A stretch of DNA of 64,000 nucleotides from Bacillota bacterium (GCA_029572815.1 JAKPUQ010000089.1:62001-126000), one strand, 5' to 3'; numbered from the stretch's first letter, positions 34,669 to 44,559 are shown. The notes: generated by a model from the letters alone, not told the origin. Numbers and translations: made by a program.

Positions 34669-36071
34669 TGGCTAAAAAGAGTATCACAAAGCGCTGGATA
34701 TTCAACAACCTGGGCGTTGTAGTGCTGGCGCTCCTCGTCATAGATATGGTAATAGTCTATGCGATACAGAATTACTTCTACAGCTCTGCAAGGCAGTATC
34801 TCGTCTCAAAGATAAACGCCGTCACCAGTATCCTGAGTATGCACTCTCAGGACAGCTCGGCGAATTTCTCCGCAGAGATGAGAAATATGCTTGAGACCTT
34901 CAACGAGAAGGACAAGATAGAGCTGATGGCTATAAACTCCAAGGGAAGAGTTGTTCTCACCTCATCGGGCTTCTCGCCTGACGAGGACGATCCCATGCCC
35001 GATTACCAGGAGGCTCTTGAAAAGAACGAGGGCTCCCATGTGTACAGGCTCAGCGGCGGCGAAAAGGTGCTGGCAGTGTCAGTGCCCATAAACTCAATGA
35101 GCAATGAGTACAGCGCCATGAGAATGGTCACCTCCCTTACGGAGATAGACAACACCATCAAGACCTATACGGCAGCAGTGACCATAATCTGCCTCATTAT
35201 CATTCTCATCATCATCATCACGGGCCTTTACTTTGCGGGCTCTATCGTCCGCCCCATAAGGCAGATAAGCGGTATCGCAAGAAAGTATGCCATGGGCGAC
35301 TTCACCACCCGTATCGATAATGACAGCGATGACGAGATAGGCGACCTGTGTACCGCCATAAACAATATGGCTGACGAGCTGTCTACAGCCGAGGCTATGA
35401 AGAATGAGTTCATATCGTCGGTGTCACATGAGCTGAGAACTCCCCTCACCGCTATAAAGGGCTGGGCGGAGACCCTCATGATAGACGGCGGCGGAAGTCC
35501 CGATACCATGAAGAAGGGCGTCGGCGTCATCGTCAACGAGACAGAGCGTCTTTCACAGATGGTAGAGGAGCTCCTTGACTTCTCCCGTATGCAGAACGGT
35601 CATTTCACCCTCCAGAACGCCAATATGGACATTCTGGCGGAGCTGGGTGACGCGGTCCTCATATACAGCGACAAGGCAAGGCGCGAAAACAAGCAGATAA
35701 TCTACGATGAGCCCGAGATGCTGCCCTTCGTCTACGGCGACAAGAACCGCATCAGACAGGTGTTCATCAATGTTATAGACAACGCGGTGAAGTACTCCTC
35801 CGACGGGGATACGGTCACCATAAAGGCTTACGAAAAGGGAGACAGCGTTATAGTTTCCGTAGCCGATACGGGCTGCGGCATAAAGCAGTCTGACCTTGCC
35901 AAGGTAAAGACGAAATTCTACAAGGCTAACCACACACGCCGCGGCTCGGGCATAGGTCTCGCCGTTGCGGACGAGATAATCAGTATGCACGGCGGCTCTG
36001 TCGACATCGACAGCGAGGGCGAGGGTAAGGGTACTACCGTGACCATAACTCTCCCTGCCGTAAAGCAGTAA
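34668..36071 (+). CDS. Sensor histidine kinase
   Basis: The 467-aa kinase has two membrane helices (about 13-34 and 168-190) around an external sensor domain of about 130 aa, a HAMP linker (about 190-240), the phosphorylated His254 in SVSHELRTPL, and the ATPase domain with N-box, ADTGCGI and GSGIGLAVA. It is of the PhoR/VicK-like class. It overlaps the response regulator by one base, so the pair is translationally coupled. The signal is unknown. Confidence 0.93.
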   Translation: MAKKSITKRWIFNNLGVVVLALLVIDMVIVYAIQNYFYSSARQYLVSKINAVTSILSMHSQDSSANFSAEMRNMLETFNEKDKIELMAINSKGRVVLTSSGFSPDEDDPMPDYQEALEKNEGSHVYRLSGGEKVLAVSVPINSMSNEYSAMRMVTSLTEIDNTIKTYTAAVTIICLIIILIIIITGLYFAGSIVRPIRQISGIARKYAMGDFTTRIDNDSDDEIGDLCTAINNMADELSTAEAMKNEFISSVSHELRTPLTAIKGWAETLMIDGGGSPDTMKKGVGVIVNETERLSQMVEELLDFSRMQNGHFTLQNANMDILAELGDAVLIYSDKARRENKQIIYDEPEMLPFVYGDKNRIRQVFINVIDNAVKYSSDGDTVTIKAYEKGDSVIVSVADTGCGIKQSDLAKVKTKFYKANHTRRGSGIGLAVADEIISMHGGSVDIDSEGEGKGTTVTITLPAVKQ

Positions 36072-36107
36072 GGCACATCACATTACCCAATTCAACAAGG
36101 TGGAAAA

Positions 36108-37133
36108 ATGAGTAAAAACAACAGTTCACAGGAAAAATTCAAGTCCAAGATAGGCGGACAGGCGCTTATCGAGGGCATAATGATGCTGGGACCCAATACG
36201 GGAGCTATGGCCTGCCGCCTTCCCGACGGCACCATAGACCTTGAGACCTGGGAGGAGAATAACGGAAAGGGTGCTCCCTGGTACAAGAAAACTCCTCTTG
36301 TAAGGGGCTGCACCAACTTTGTCACCTCACTGGTCAAGGGCTATAAGTACATGATGAAGTCTGCGGAGAAGCAGATGACAGATGATGACGAGGAAGAGGA
36401 AAAGAAAAAGAAGGATAAGACAGAGACTGCTGACGCCGCAGAGGCTGCTGCGGATACTGCCGCTGCTCCTGCTGAGGAAGCTGTCAAGGCGCCCGCAGAG
36501 AAAAAGGAGAGCAGCTCCAACGATATAATAATGTATATCGGCATTATCCTGGGAGTTGCCCTGGCTATAGGTCTTTTCGTATTCCTGCCCAAGTGGCTGG
36601 TGGGACTTATCCCCTCTATAAAGGAGCACAGGATACTCCGCTCACTCCTTGAGGGCATAGTCAAAATAGTGCTTTTCGTGTCCTATATGTGGATAGTGAG
36701 CCTTACGAAGGATATAAAGAGGCAGTATATGTACCACGGCGCCGAGCATAAGACCATTGCCTGCCATGAGGCGGAGCTCCCTCTCACAGTGGAGAACGTC
36801 CGCAAGCAGATACGCTTCCACAAGCGCTGCGGAACCAGCTTCATATTCATAGTGCTCATAATCAGCATACTGGTGATGTGCCTTGTGCCCTTTACAGTAA
36901 CATGGCAGAGAATAGTTGCTTCACTGGTGCTCCTTCCCGTTGTTGTGGGACTTTCCTATGAGTGCATAAGGATAGCGGGAAATAACGATAATCTGTTCAC
37001 AAGGATACTGTCCGCTCCAGGACTGGCTATGCAGCGCATAACCACCCGCGAGCCCGATGACAGCATGATAGAGATAGCTATTGCGGCTATGAAGCCCTGT
37101 ATCCCCGAGAATAAGGAGGAGGACAGGTGGTGA
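36108..37133 (+). CDS. yqhQ: YqhQ-like DUF1385 membrane protein
   Basis: The 341-aa protein has the N-terminal GGQALIEGIMMLGPN motif and the central YHGAEHKTIACHE motif that define DUF1385. About four helices lie at 138-160, 186-205, 248-270 and 272-292. An acidic and Ala-rich low-complexity insertion (about residues 88-136) separates the N-terminal part from the first helix and is longer than usual. The molecular role is not established; YqhQ has been tied to envelope and wall phenotypes in Bacillus and often lies next to prmC, as here. Its stop overlaps prmC by 7 bases. Confidence 0.9.
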   Translation: MSKNNSSQEKFKSKIGGQALIEGIMMLGPNTGAMACRLPDGTIDLETWEENNGKGAPWYKKTPLVRGCTNFVTSLVKGYKYMMKSAEKQMTDDDEEEEKKKKDKTETADAAEAAADTAAAPAEEAVKAPAEKKESSSNDIIMYIGIILGVALAIGLFVFLPKWLVGLIPSIKEHRILRSLLEGIVKIVLFVSYMWIVSLTKDIKRQYMYHGAEHKTIACHEAELPLTVENVRKQIRFHKRCGTSFIFIVLIISILVMCLVPFTVTWQRIVASLVLLPVVVGLSYECIRIAGNNDNLFTRILSAPGLAMQRITTREPDDSMIEIAIAAMKPCIPENKEEDRW

Positions 37134-37996
37134 CCCGGGGAGAGCTCTTTGCACAGGTCCGCAGTCTTATCGCTCAGCGCGATGAGGAGACTGCCGATTT
37201 CGATGCAAACTGTATCTTTCAGGACCTTCTGGGAGAGCGCAATCCCATGTTCTCACCGAAAATGCCCGTTTCCGAGGAAACGGCGGCGGAGATACTCGCC
37301 CTTGCAGAGCGCAGGGCTCAGGGCTATCCCCTCCAGTATCTGCTGGGACAGTGGGAGTTCTGGGGCTGCCGTTTCAAGGTGGGGGAGGGAGTTCTCATAC
37401 CCCGTCCCGATACCGAGACTCTGGTGGAGCAGGTGCTGGACATCTGCCGCAGAGAGGGACTGAGAGCCCCAAAAATAGCCGACCTTTGCAGCGGAAGCGG
37501 CTGTATAGCCGTGGCTCTGAAAAAGGAGCTCCCTGAGGCTGAGGTCTACGCTGTGGAGCTGTCGGAAAAGGCGCTCGCTTATCTCAGACAGAATACGCAG
37601 CTCAACGGCTGCGGCGACATACATATAATACAGGGAGATGTGCTGAAGCGGGAGACCGCCCGTTCCCTCATGGGACTGGATATACTGGTCAGCAATCCCC
37701 CATACCTCACTTCAAAGGATATGAGCGAGCTCATGACTGAGGTCACATATGAGCCTGCGGAGGCGCTTTTCGGCGGCGAGGACGGTCTCGGCTTCTACAG
37801 GGCGCTGACTCAGCTCTGGAAGGTATCCGTGAAGGAGGGCGGCTTCATCGCCTATGAATTCGGCATGGGTCAGCATGAGGACGTAAAGGACATTCTGGAA
37901 GCAAACAGCTTCACCGATGTGGAGCTGAGACAGGACGGCGGAGGTATCATAAGAACTGCCGCCGCAAGGAATATAATAGTAAACAGACCTGCGTGA
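37127..37996 (+). CDS. prmC: Peptide chain release factor glutamine methyltransferase
   Basis: PrmC methylates the Gln of the GGQ motif in release factors RF1 and RF2. The 289-aa protein has an N-terminal helical domain, the SAM motif [12 protein letters not shown] near residue 121 and the NPPYLT catalytic motif near 187. AGGAGG lies seven bases before the GTG start at 37127. prfA and rpmE, frequent partners, are not in the window. Confidence 0.94.
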   Translation: MVTRGELFAQVRSLIAQRDEETADFDANCIFQDLLGERNPMFSPKMPVSEETAAEILALAERRAQGYPLQYLLGQWEFWGCRFKVGEGVLIPRPDTETLVEQVLDICRREGLRAPKIADLCSGSGCIAVALKKELPEAEVYAVELSEKALAYLRQNTQLNGCGDIHIIQGDVLKRETARSLMGLDILVSNPPYLTSKDMSELMTEVTYEPAEALFGGEDGLGFYRALTQLWKVSVKEGGFIAYEFGMGQHEDVKDILEANSFTDVELRQDGGGIIRTAAARNIIVNRPA

Positions 37997-38022
37997 CGCA
38001 GGCAGGACAGGAGGAAATCCCA

Positions 38023-39210
38023 ATGGCTAAGAAGGAACTTGCTAAGAAGCCTACCGTTGTGAGAGTTACTACAAGAGAGGACAAGAAGACTGCTCTTGAG
38101 GGTGCTCTCAAGCAGATAGAAAAGAAGTACGGCGCAGGCGCTGTTATGCGTCTGGGACAGACCAAGACCCTCAACGTTGACGCTATCCCCACAGGCTCCA
38201 TGACACTGGACATGGCGCTGGGCATAGGCGGCGTCCCCAGAGGACGTATCGTTGAGATATACGGCCCCGAGAGCTCAGGTAAGACCACCGTTGCTCTCTC
38301 CATCGTGGCTCAGGCTCAGAAGGCAGGCGGCGAGGCTGCTTTCATCGACGTTGAGCACGCCCTTGACCCCGTGTACGCACAGGCTCTCGGCGTCAACATC
38401 GACGACCTCCTCGTTTCACAGCCCGACAGCGGTGAGCAGGCTCTGGAGATCGCAGAGGCCCTTATCCGTTCAGGCGCTATCGACGTGATAGTTCTTGACT
38501 CTATCGCTGCTATGACTACCCGTGCCGAGATCGACGGCGAAATGGGCGACCTCCATGTAGGTCAGCTTGCCCGTCTTATGTCACAGGCTATGAGAAAGCT
38601 GACGGCGGCTATATCCAAGTCCAACTGTGTAGCCATTTTCATCAACCAGATCCGTGAGAAGATCGGTGTTATGTACGGAAACCCCGAGACTACCCCCGGC
38701 GGACGTGCTCTGAAGTTCTATTCATCTGTCCGTATCGAGGTAAGAAAGGGCGAGGTCATCAAGTCGGGTACAGACGTTATCGGCGCCTGCACACGCTGCA
38801 AGATAGTTAAGAACAAGGTTGCTCCTCCCTTCAAGGAGTGCGAGTTCGACCTTATGTACGGTACGGGAATTTCCCGTACAGGCGAGGTGCTTGACCTTGC
38901 CGTTGACCTTGACATCATCAAGAAGGGCGGCTCATGGTTCAGCTACAAGGATCAGAAGCTGGGACAGGGACGTGACAACGTCAAGGAGCTCCTTCAGAAC
39001 GACGAGAACCTCATGAAGGAGATCGAGGAGCAGATCCTTGCCCGCAAGGACGAGCTGAAGGCTGCTGCTCCAAAGAAGGGCAAGAAGGACGCCGACAGTG
39101 CGGCTCCCGCTGCTGCCGGGAAGGCACCCGCTGAGGACGGCGGCGCAAATGACGACGTTCTTGCAAACTTCGATGAGAACTTTGAGGAGTTCACTCCTGC
39201 TGAGGAATAA
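38023..39210 (+). CDS. recA: Recombinase RecA
   Basis: RecA forms the filament that catalyses strand exchange and triggers SOS. The 395-aa protein has Walker A GPESSGKT at 81-88, [10 protein letters not shown] near 153, and [24 protein letters not shown]. The ATG at 38023 has AGGAGG eight bases upstream; the frame extends to 37993, which lacks a site. The C-terminal tail (about 350-395) is Ala/Lys-rich then acidic, longer than in Bacillus. No LexA box was found directly upstream, and it is probably co-transcribed with prmC. Its stop overlaps recX by one base. Confidence 0.97.
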   Translation: MAKKELAKKPTVVRVTTREDKKTALEGALKQIEKKYGAGAVMRLGQTKTLNVDAIPTGSMTLDMALGIGGVPRGRIVEIYGPESSGKTTVALSIVAQAQKAGGEAAFIDVEHALDPVYAQALGVNIDDLLVSQPDSGEQALEIAEALIRSGAIDVIVLDSIAAMTTRAEIDGEMGDLHVGQLARLMSQAMRKLTAAISKSNCVAIFINQIREKIGVMYGNPETTPGGRALKFYSSVRIEVRKGEVIKSGTDVIGACTRCKIVKNKVAPPFKECEFDLMYGTGISRTGEVLDLAVDLDIIKKGGSWFSYKDQKLGQGRDNVKELLQNDENLMKEIEEQILARKDELKAAAPKKGKKDADSAAPAAAGKAPAEDGGANDDVLANFDENFEEFTPAEE

Positions 39211-39851
39211 TGAAGATATTATCGGTAACACGATACAAGGGCTCTACCTTTGAGGCAGAGCTGGACGACGGGCGGAAGCTCTATCTCCATGCGGACATAA
39301 TCACCGATTTCGGTATACGCTCAGGCATGGAGACCGACCGCGACACCCTTAGAAAGATAATTTACGCCTCCAACTTCCGCAGAGCCTATCAGAGGGCGCT
39401 GTACCTGCTGGATTACAGGGACTACACCTACAAGGAAATGCTGGAGAAGCTGGTGGATAACTATAAAAGCGAGGCACTGTGCACGGCAGTCATGAAAAGG
39501 CTCACCGAGCACGGCTTCATCGACGACGAGAGATATGCCGAGCGTATGGCGCGAAAGCTGGTGGAGTCAAAGCACTACGGCTTCCGCCGCTCAAAAAGAG
39601 AGCTGATGCAGAAGGGGATAAGCGAGTTTATCGCCGAGGACGCTCTTGAGCCCTACGCCGACAGCTTCCGCGAGAACCTTGATGAGCTTTTGCGGACAAA
39701 ACACTCACGCTATCTGACAGACCGTGAGGACAGAAAATCAATTGAAAAGGTCAAGAACGCTCTTGTGAGATACGGCTACGACTATACAGACATAAACCGT
39801 GCCGTTAAGGACTACTTCGAGAACGTATATGACCCCGAGGAGGAAAACTGA
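39210..39851 (+). CDS. recX: RecX recombination regulator
   Basis: RecX binds RecA filaments and limits their growth. The 213-aa protein has the repeated three-helix pattern with RRAYQRALYLLDYRDYTYKEM, RLTEHGFIDDERYAERMAR and GFRRSKRELMQKGI. It directly follows recA with a TAATG overlap, as in many bacteria. Length is between that of gamma-proteobacterial and Bacillus proteins. Confidence 0.92.
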   Translation: MKILSVTRYKGSTFEAELDDGRKLYLHADIITDFGIRSGMETDRDTLRKIIYASNFRRAYQRALYLLDYRDYTYKEMLEKLVDNYKSEALCTAVMKRLTEHGFIDDERYAERMARKLVESKHYGFRRSKRELMQKGISEFIAEDALEPYADSFRENLDELLRTKHSRYLTDREDRKSIEKVKNALVRYGYDYTDINRAVKDYFENVYDPEEEN

Positions 39852-39852
39852 T

Positions 39853-41184
39853 ATGGCGATCAAGGTGGGAATGGTTTCTCTTGGCTGTTCAAAGAACCTT
39901 GTAGATTCGGAGCGTATGCTCTACAAGCTGAGAAGTCACGGCTATCAGCTGGTGACAGAGCCCGGACTTGCCGATGTGGCAGTAGTCAATACCTGCGGCT
40001 TTATAAAGTCCGCAAAAGAGGAGGCTATCGACACCATTCTTGAACTGGGCAAGCTCAAGGAGGAGGGCACACTTAAAAAGATAATCATCACAGGCTGCCT
40101 CGTTGAGAGGTACAAGGAGGAGGCTGCTGAGCAGTTTCCCGAGGCAGACGCTGTTATAGGCATAGGAAATACCAAGGATATCGTTGACGTTCTGGACCAC
40201 GTTCTTGAGGGCGAAAGATATGTCTGTTTCGCGCCCAAGCTGGACGCGGAGCTCAGCGGAGAGAGAGTCATCTCAACTCTGCCCTTCTTCACATATCTCA
40301 AGATAGCCGAGGGCTGCTCCAACTGCTGTACCTACTGCGCTATCCCCATGATAAGGGGAAAGTTCCGCAGTGTACCCATGGAGGATATACTCAGGGAAGC
40401 ACGCTATCTCGCAGAAAACGGCGTTACCGAGCTGGTGGTCATCGCTCAGGATACCGCTCAGTACGGCAAGGACCTCTACGGTGAGCAGAAGCTCCCGGAG
40501 CTTCTCAGCGAGCTCTGCAAGATCGAAGGTCTGCGCTGGATACGCACCCTTTACTGCTATCCCGAGCGCATTACCGACGAGCTTCTGGACGTTATCGCAA
40601 GAGAGGATAAGCTGGTGAAGTATCTGGAGATACCCATTCAGCACTGCAACGGCGAAATCCTCAAACGCATGAACCGCTGGGGCGACACCGAAAAGCTGGA
40701 GGAGCTGTTCAGGCATATCCGCGAAAAGGTGCCCGGCATCATACTCAGGACCACCCTTATAACAGGCTTTCCCGGAGAGACCGAGGAGCAGTTCGAGGAG
40801 CTGGCTGAGTTCGTGAAGAGAATCCGCTTTGACAGGCTGGGCTGCTTTGCATATTCCCGTGAAGAGGGCACAAAGGCTTACGATATGCCCGATCAGATAG
40901 ATGAGGAGACCGCTTCTCACCGCGCTGACATAATTATGGAGCAGCAGATGCTCATCAGCTGCGAAAACAACGAAAAACTCATGGGCGCGGAGCTTACCGC
41001 TGTGGTGGAGGGCTTCGACAGGTTCGGCGAGTGCTGGTTCGGAAGAACTCCCCTCGACGCACCCGATATCGACGGAAAGGTGTTCTTTACGTCCGAAACG
41101 CCCCTTGAGATCGGTGAATACGTCACTATCAGGATCACCGATACCCTTGATTACGACCTTATAGGAGAGGTGATAAGCAAATGA
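39853..41184 (+). CDS. rimO: Ribosomal protein S12 methylthiotransferase RimO
   Basis: RimO adds a methylthio group to an aspartate of ribosomal protein S12 using two iron-sulfur clusters. The 443-aa protein has the N-terminal MTTase domain (GCSKN at 11-15, NTCGFI near 48, TGCLVERY near 82), the radical-SAM cluster motif CSNCCTYC near 155, and a C-terminal TRAM domain. The start 39853 has GGAGG nine bases upstream; the longer frame from 39799 overlaps recX and lacks a site. The RimO-specific EGCSNCCTYCAIPMIRGKFR pattern distinguishes it from MiaB. Confidence 0.95.
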   Translation: MAIKVGMVSLGCSKNLVDSERMLYKLRSHGYQLVTEPGLADVAVVNTCGFIKSAKEEAIDTILELGKLKEEGTLKKIIITGCLVERYKEEAAEQFPEADAVIGIGNTKDIVDVLDHVLEGERYVCFAPKLDAELSGERVISTLPFFTYLKIAEGCSNCCTYCAIPMIRGKFRSVPMEDILREARYLAENGVTELVVIAQDTAQYGKDLYGEQKLPELLSELCKIEGLRWIRTLYCYPERITDELLDVIAREDKLVKYLEIPIQHCNGEILKRMNRWGDTEKLEELFRHIREKVPGIILRTTLITGFPGETEEQFEELAEFVKRIRFDRLGCFAYSREEGTKAYDMPDQIDEETASHRADIIMEQQMLISCENNEKLMGAELTAVVEGFDRFGECWFGRTPLDAPDIDGKVFFTSETPLEIGEYVTIRITDTLDYDLIGEVISK

Positions 41185-41765
41185 ATCTGCCAAATAAGCT
41201 GACTCTGCTGAGAGTCATACTTATTCCGTTTTTTCTGCTCTTTATGTACATCGACATACCGTTCCATTACGGTATCGCTCTGGTGATATTCGCAGCCGCC
41301 TCCATTACGGACGCTCTCGACGGAAAAATAGCAAGAAAACGCAATCTGGTAACTAATTTCGGAAGGTTCCTGGACCCCCTTGCGGATAAGGTGCTTGTCA
41401 TCGCCGCACTTACGGTCTTCGTGGAGCTTAGCGAGGTGAACATGGGAGCAATACCGCTCATCATCATTACCGCCAGGGAATTCATGGTCTCGGGACTGAG
41501 GCTCCTCGCCGCAAACAGCGGTGTGGTCGTTGCCGCAGGTATATGGGGCAAGCTAAAGACCGCCTTTACCATGGTAGCTATCGTGGCTATACTGTTCTGG
41601 CTGTGTCTCTGCTTCGATCTCAGTATCGATTTCCCCGACGGCTTCAGGAACGCTGTGGACAATATCCTCGTTCCCGTTCTGGTATGGATCTCCACCGTTC
41701 TCACCGTTATCTCGGGAGCTGTATATCTCAAGGGCTACTGGCACCTTATCGACTCCGATAAATGA
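41181..41765 (+). CDS. pgsA: Phosphatidylglycerophosphate synthase
   Basis: PgsA makes phosphatidylglycerol phosphate from CDP-diacylglycerol and glycerol-3-phosphate at the membrane. The 194-aa protein has the CDP-alcohol phosphatidyltransferase motif DALDGKIAR-x7-FGRFLDPLADK near residues 43-70 and about five helices. Its start overlaps the rimO stop by 4 bases. Length fits the family. Confidence 0.95.
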   Translation: MNLPNKLTLLRVILIPFFLLFMYIDIPFHYGIALVIFAAASITDALDGKIARKRNLVTNFGRFLDPLADKVLVIAALTVFVELSEVNMGAIPLIIITAREFMVSGLRLLAANSGVVVAAGIWGKLKTAFTMVAIVAILFWLCLCFDLSIDFPDGFRNAVDNILVPVLVWISTVLTVISGAVYLKGYWHLIDSDK

Positions 41766-41793
41766 TCCGTTGTATTTCTGAAAGGAGTAAAAA

Positions 41794-42180
41794 ATGAAAC
41801 ACTGTGCAGGTCAGATAAAATATCTGGTTGCAATAAAGGAACTGTCCGACACAGAGGAGTACGTCCGCTGTGTGACTATATCCCGTCATCTGGGAGTTTC
41901 CAGACCCAGCGTCAGCAAGATGCTCAGGTGCCTGGCGAACTGCGGATATGTGTATGAGGACTTCTGCAACAGCGTTGTACTCACTCCCGAGGGTGAAAAG
42001 GCTGTTGACGAGATATTCTCCTCATTCAATGAGGTGTATATGTTCTTCCACAAGTTCCTGAAGCTTCCAAAGGAGGAGGCACACGAGCAGGCAATAAAGT
42101 TCATCACGGACTTTCCCCATGACACCTGTGAGCGCCTCAAGGGAATAGTAAAACGCACACTGAGAAAAAAGAGTGCATAA
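41794..42180 (+). CDS. Divergent DtxR/MntR-like winged-helix regulator
   Basis: The 128-aa protein has a winged helix at about residues 8-65 (VTISRHLGVSRPSVSKML, YEDFCNSVVLTPEGEK) and a helical C-terminal part with the MntR-like FHKFLKLPKEEAHEQA. By eye the manganese ligands of MntR (Asp8, Glu11, His77, Glu99, Glu102, His103) are not kept, so it may bind a different metal, or none. GAAAGGAG precedes the start. It is 28 bases after pgsA. No feoB or mntH gene is adjacent. A MarR-type regulator is the alternative. Confidence 0.78.
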   Translation: MKHCAGQIKYLVAIKELSDTEEYVRCVTISRHLGVSRPSVSKMLRCLANCGYVYEDFCNSVVLTPEGEKAVDEIFSSFNEVYMFFHKFLKLPKEEAHEQAIKFITDFPHDTCERLKGIVKRTLRKKSA

Positions 42181-42182
42181 GT

Positions 42183-42216
42183 AAATCAGGATTTTGCTTT
42201 GCAAAATCCTGATTTT
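42183..42216 (+). terminator. Long hairpin after the recA-pgsA-regulator operon
   Basis: A perfect 15-bp stem (AAATCAGGATTTTGC, 42183-42197, with its complement at 42201-42215) and a 3-base loop lie directly after the regulator stop. The right arm ends in TTTT. The U-tract is short, so efficiency is uncertain. Confidence 0.65.
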
Positions 42217-42217
42217 A

Positions 42218-42322
42218 GCCATTATCCCTTAGCCGTTAGCATAATGCAGGGGCGGATATTATCCGTTCGGTAATAAAGCGGCGAAGCCGCTTCCTGATGG
42301 CTGATTGCTAAAGGCTAACAGC
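42218..42322. repeat. Element bounded by inverted heptamer arrays (C and D)
   Basis: A 105-bp block starts with three 7-bp units (GCCATTA, TCCCTTA, GCCGTTA, 42218-42238) and ends with four units on the opposite strand (TGATGGC, TGATTGC, TAAAGGC, TAACAGC, 42295-42322). Between them lie GGGGCGGATATTATCCG and an AAGCGGC-GAA-GCCGCTT hairpin. It has the same build as the block at 46734-46865. Confidence 0.75.
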
Positions 42323-42350
42323 TTTGGAATTTATTCAAATAAACCAAATG

Positions 42351-42377
42351 CCCCTGAGTGTTACAAACACTCAGGGG
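42351..42377 (-). terminator. Terminator of htpG
   Basis: A perfect 12-bp stem CCCCTGAGTGTT/AACACTCAGGGG with a 3-base loop is followed on the minus strand by CATTTGGTTTATTT. It lies about 55 bases past the htpG stop. Confidence 0.8.
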
Positions 42378-42431
42378 GCAAAACTTTTATGTGGGTATCC
42401 GGCTTATGTGTACCGTTTTTTATGTCACAGC

Positions 42432-44333
42432 TTACATAAGCTCGCAGATAAGATTTGAGAACTCTACGGGATCCTCAATGCTCATTCCCTCGATAAGGAG
42501 AGCCTGATCGTAGAGGAGCTTTGCGTACTTGCCGATCTTTTCCTTGTCTCCGCCCTCGCTGATTGACTTCAGCTTGCCGAAGATCTCGTGGTCGGGATTG
42601 ATCTCAAGGACGCGCTGTGCGTGTATCTTCTGGTCTGTGGGCATGGAGTTGAGCACCTTCTCCATCTCAAGTGAGATCTCGCCTTCGCTGGTGAGGCATA
42701 CGGGGTGGGACTTCAGCCTCTGTGAGAGAGCTACCTTTGTTACCTTGCCGTTCAGAGCCTCCTGGAGCTCCTTGAGCAGGTCTGCGCTCTCCTCCTCCTT
42801 AGCCTTGAGCTCTTCTTTCTTCTCGGGAGTGTCAAGACCCAGATCGTCGGCGGATACAGACTTGAATTCCTTGTCCTTGTACTTCATCAGTGACTTTATT
42901 GCAAATTCGTCGATATTGTCGGTGAGGTAGAGTATCTCGAAGCCGTTGTCCTTGACAAGCTCTGTCTGGGGGAGCTGCTCGATACGGGCAACGCTCTCGC
43001 CTGTTGCGTAGTAGATGTACTTCTGATCCTCGCGCATTGCGGTAACGTACTCGTCAAGAGTTACAAGCTTATGCTCGTTTGATGAGGTGAACATCAGCAG
43101 ATCCTGGAGCTTCTCCTTGTTCATGCCGAAGTCGCTGTATATACCGTATTTGAGCTGTAAACCGAAAGCCTTCCAGAACTCCTCATACTTCTCACGCTCG
43201 TTCTTGAGCATTTTCTTCAGCTCGTTGCTGATGGTCTTTTCTATGCTCTTTGCGATGACCTTCAGTTGTCTGTCGTGCTGGAGCATCTCACGGGAGATGT
43301 TCAGGGACAGGTCTTCGGAGTCCACAAGGCCCTTCACGAAGCTGAAATAATCTGGGAGCAGGTCTGCGCACTTGTCCATGATGAGGACGCCGTTTGAGTA
43401 GAGCTGGAGTCCCTTCTCGTACTCCTTTGAGTAATAGTCAAAGGGAGCCTTTGAGGGAATGTAGAGCAGGGCGTTGTATGAGGGCATCTCATTGCTGATA
43501 TGAGCGTATTTGAGAGGCTCGTTGTAATCAAAGAACTTCTCTGTGTAGAAGTGCTTGTAGTCCTCCTCCTTGAGCTCGTTTTTGTTCTTCTTCCACAGGG
43601 GCACCATGCTGTTGAGGGTCTCAACTTCGATGTAATCCTCATATTCAAGGGGCTTGTTAGCCTTCTTGTCCTCCTCGGACTGCTCCTTGGGACGGCTGTG
43701 TGATACCTCCATCTTGATGGGGAAGCGGATATAGTCGGAGTACTTGGTGACGAGGGACTTTATCCTGTACTGGTCAAGGAACTCTGTGTAGTTCTCGTCC
43801 TCGGTATCGTCAAGGAGCTCCAGGATTATCTCGGTACCTGCGGACTTCTTGTCGGCTTCTGTGACAGTATAGCCGTCAACGCCCTCGGACTCCCACTGAT
43901 AAGCCTTATCGCTGCCGTAAGCCTTTGAGATAACGGTGACCTTCTTTGCTACCATGAACGCGGAGTAGAAGCCTACACCGAACTGTCCGATTATCTGGTT
44001 ATCGTCCTCAAGCCTGTTCTCATTCTTGAACTTGAATGAGCCGCTGTTGGCGATAGTACCAAGGTTGTTCTCCAGCTCCTCCTCGGTCATGCCGATACCG
44101 TTATCGGTTATTTTGAGGGTACGGCTGTCCTTGTCTGCGGAGATCCAGATGGCGAAATCGTCTTTATTGAGGCCGACCTTGTCGTCGGTGAGTGATTTGA
44201 AATACAGCTTATCGATAGCGTCGCTGGCGTTGGAGATAAGCTCACGGAGGAAGATCTCCTTATGAGTATAGATCGAGTGGATCATCATATCGAGAAGTCT
44301 TTTGGACTCTGCTTTGAACTGTTTGGTTTCCAT
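42432..44333 (-). CDS. htpG: Molecular chaperone HtpG (Hsp90)
   Basis: HtpG is the bacterial Hsp90, an ATP-driven dimeric chaperone. The 633-aa protein has the N-terminal GHKL ATPase ([15 protein letters not shown] near 33-47, [11 protein letters not shown] near 80, [14 protein letters not shown] near 120), middle and C-terminal domains. Length is normal. It is a single gene preceded by an exact CIRCE operator and followed by a terminator. GGAG lies nine bases before the start. Confidence 0.97.
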   Translation of the reverse strand: METKQFKAESKRLLDMMIHSIYTHKEIFLRELISNASDAIDKLYFKSLTDDKVGLNKDDFAIWISADKDSRTLKITDNGIGMTEEELENNLGTIANSGSFKFKNENRLEDDNQIIGQFGVGFYSAFMVAKKVTVISKAYGSDKAYQWESEGVDGYTVTEADKKSAGTEIILELLDDTEDENYTEFLDQYRIKSLVTKYSDYIRFPIKMEVSHSRPKEQSEEDKKANKPLEYEDYIEVETLNSMVPLWKKNKNELKEEDYKHFYTEKFFDYNEPLKYAHISNEMPSYNALLYIPSKAPFDYYSKEYEKGLQLYSNGVLIMDKCADLLPDYFSFVKGLVDSEDLSLNISREMLQHDRQLKVIAKSIEKTISNELKKMLKNEREKYEEFWKAFGLQLKYGIYSDFGMNKEKLQDLLMFTSSNEHKLVTLDEYVTAMREDQKYIYYATGESVARIEQLPQTELVKDNGFEILYLTDNIDEFAIKSLMKYKDKEFKSVSADDLGLDTPEKKEELKAKEEESADLLKELQEALNGKVTKVALSQRLKSHPVCLTSEGEISLEMEKVLNSMPTDQKIHAQRVLEINPDHEIFGKLKSISEGGDKEKIGKYAKLLYDQALLIEGMSIEDPVEFSNLICELM

Positions 44334-44355
44334 TTATAACATCTCCATAGTAGAA

Positions 44356-44382
44356 TTAGCACTCTATCTCTTAGAGTGCTAA
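44356..44382. promoter_or_regulatory. CIRCE operator (HrcA-binding site) of htpG
   Basis: TTAGCACTC (44356-44364), nine bases, GAGTGCTAA (44374-44382): an exact match to the CIRCE consensus. It lies 23 bases upstream of the htpG start and covers the expected transcription start, so HrcA should repress htpG. Confidence 0.97.
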
Positions 44383-44388
44383 AACAAG

Positions 44389-44416
44389 TATATAACTTTT
44401 ACAGGTACAAAGTCAA
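44389..44416 (-). promoter_or_regulatory. Promoter of htpG
   Basis: On the minus strand TTGACT (44416-44411) and TATATA (44394-44389) with a 16-base spacer lie directly upstream of CIRCE. Confidence 0.72.
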
Positions 44417-44470
44417 GTGGGAGAGGAAATGTTTACAATTTGTTCATATTTATGCTTCCCCTTTTCAGTC

Positions 44471-44500
44471 TTGACAAAACCCTGCGCTATGGTATATAAT
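44471..44500 (+). promoter_or_regulatory. Sigma-A promoter of the T-box/cysS operon
   Basis: TTGACA (44471-44476) and TATAAT (44495-44500) with an 18-base spacer. Transcription should start near 44507, inside a short heptamer array (TTAGTGG, TCAGTGC, TTAGTGC). Confidence 0.82.
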
Positions 44501-44505
44501 AGTGA

Positions 44506-44526
44506 TTAGTGGTCAGTGCTTAGTGC
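44506..44526. repeat. Short heptamer array at the T-box promoter
   Basis: Three contiguous 7-bp units TTAGTGG, TCAGTGC, TTAGTGC, a divergent member of the dispersed heptamer family, placed at the expected +1. Confidence 0.55.
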
Positions 44527-44559
44527 ATAGCTATGCGGCTGACCGGCAATAACCAAAAG

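Noticed and set aside
40273-41193. 306-aa minus-strand frame opposite rimO
   Set aside because: Long only because of codon bias in rimO; rimO has full radical-SAM motifs and a good start.
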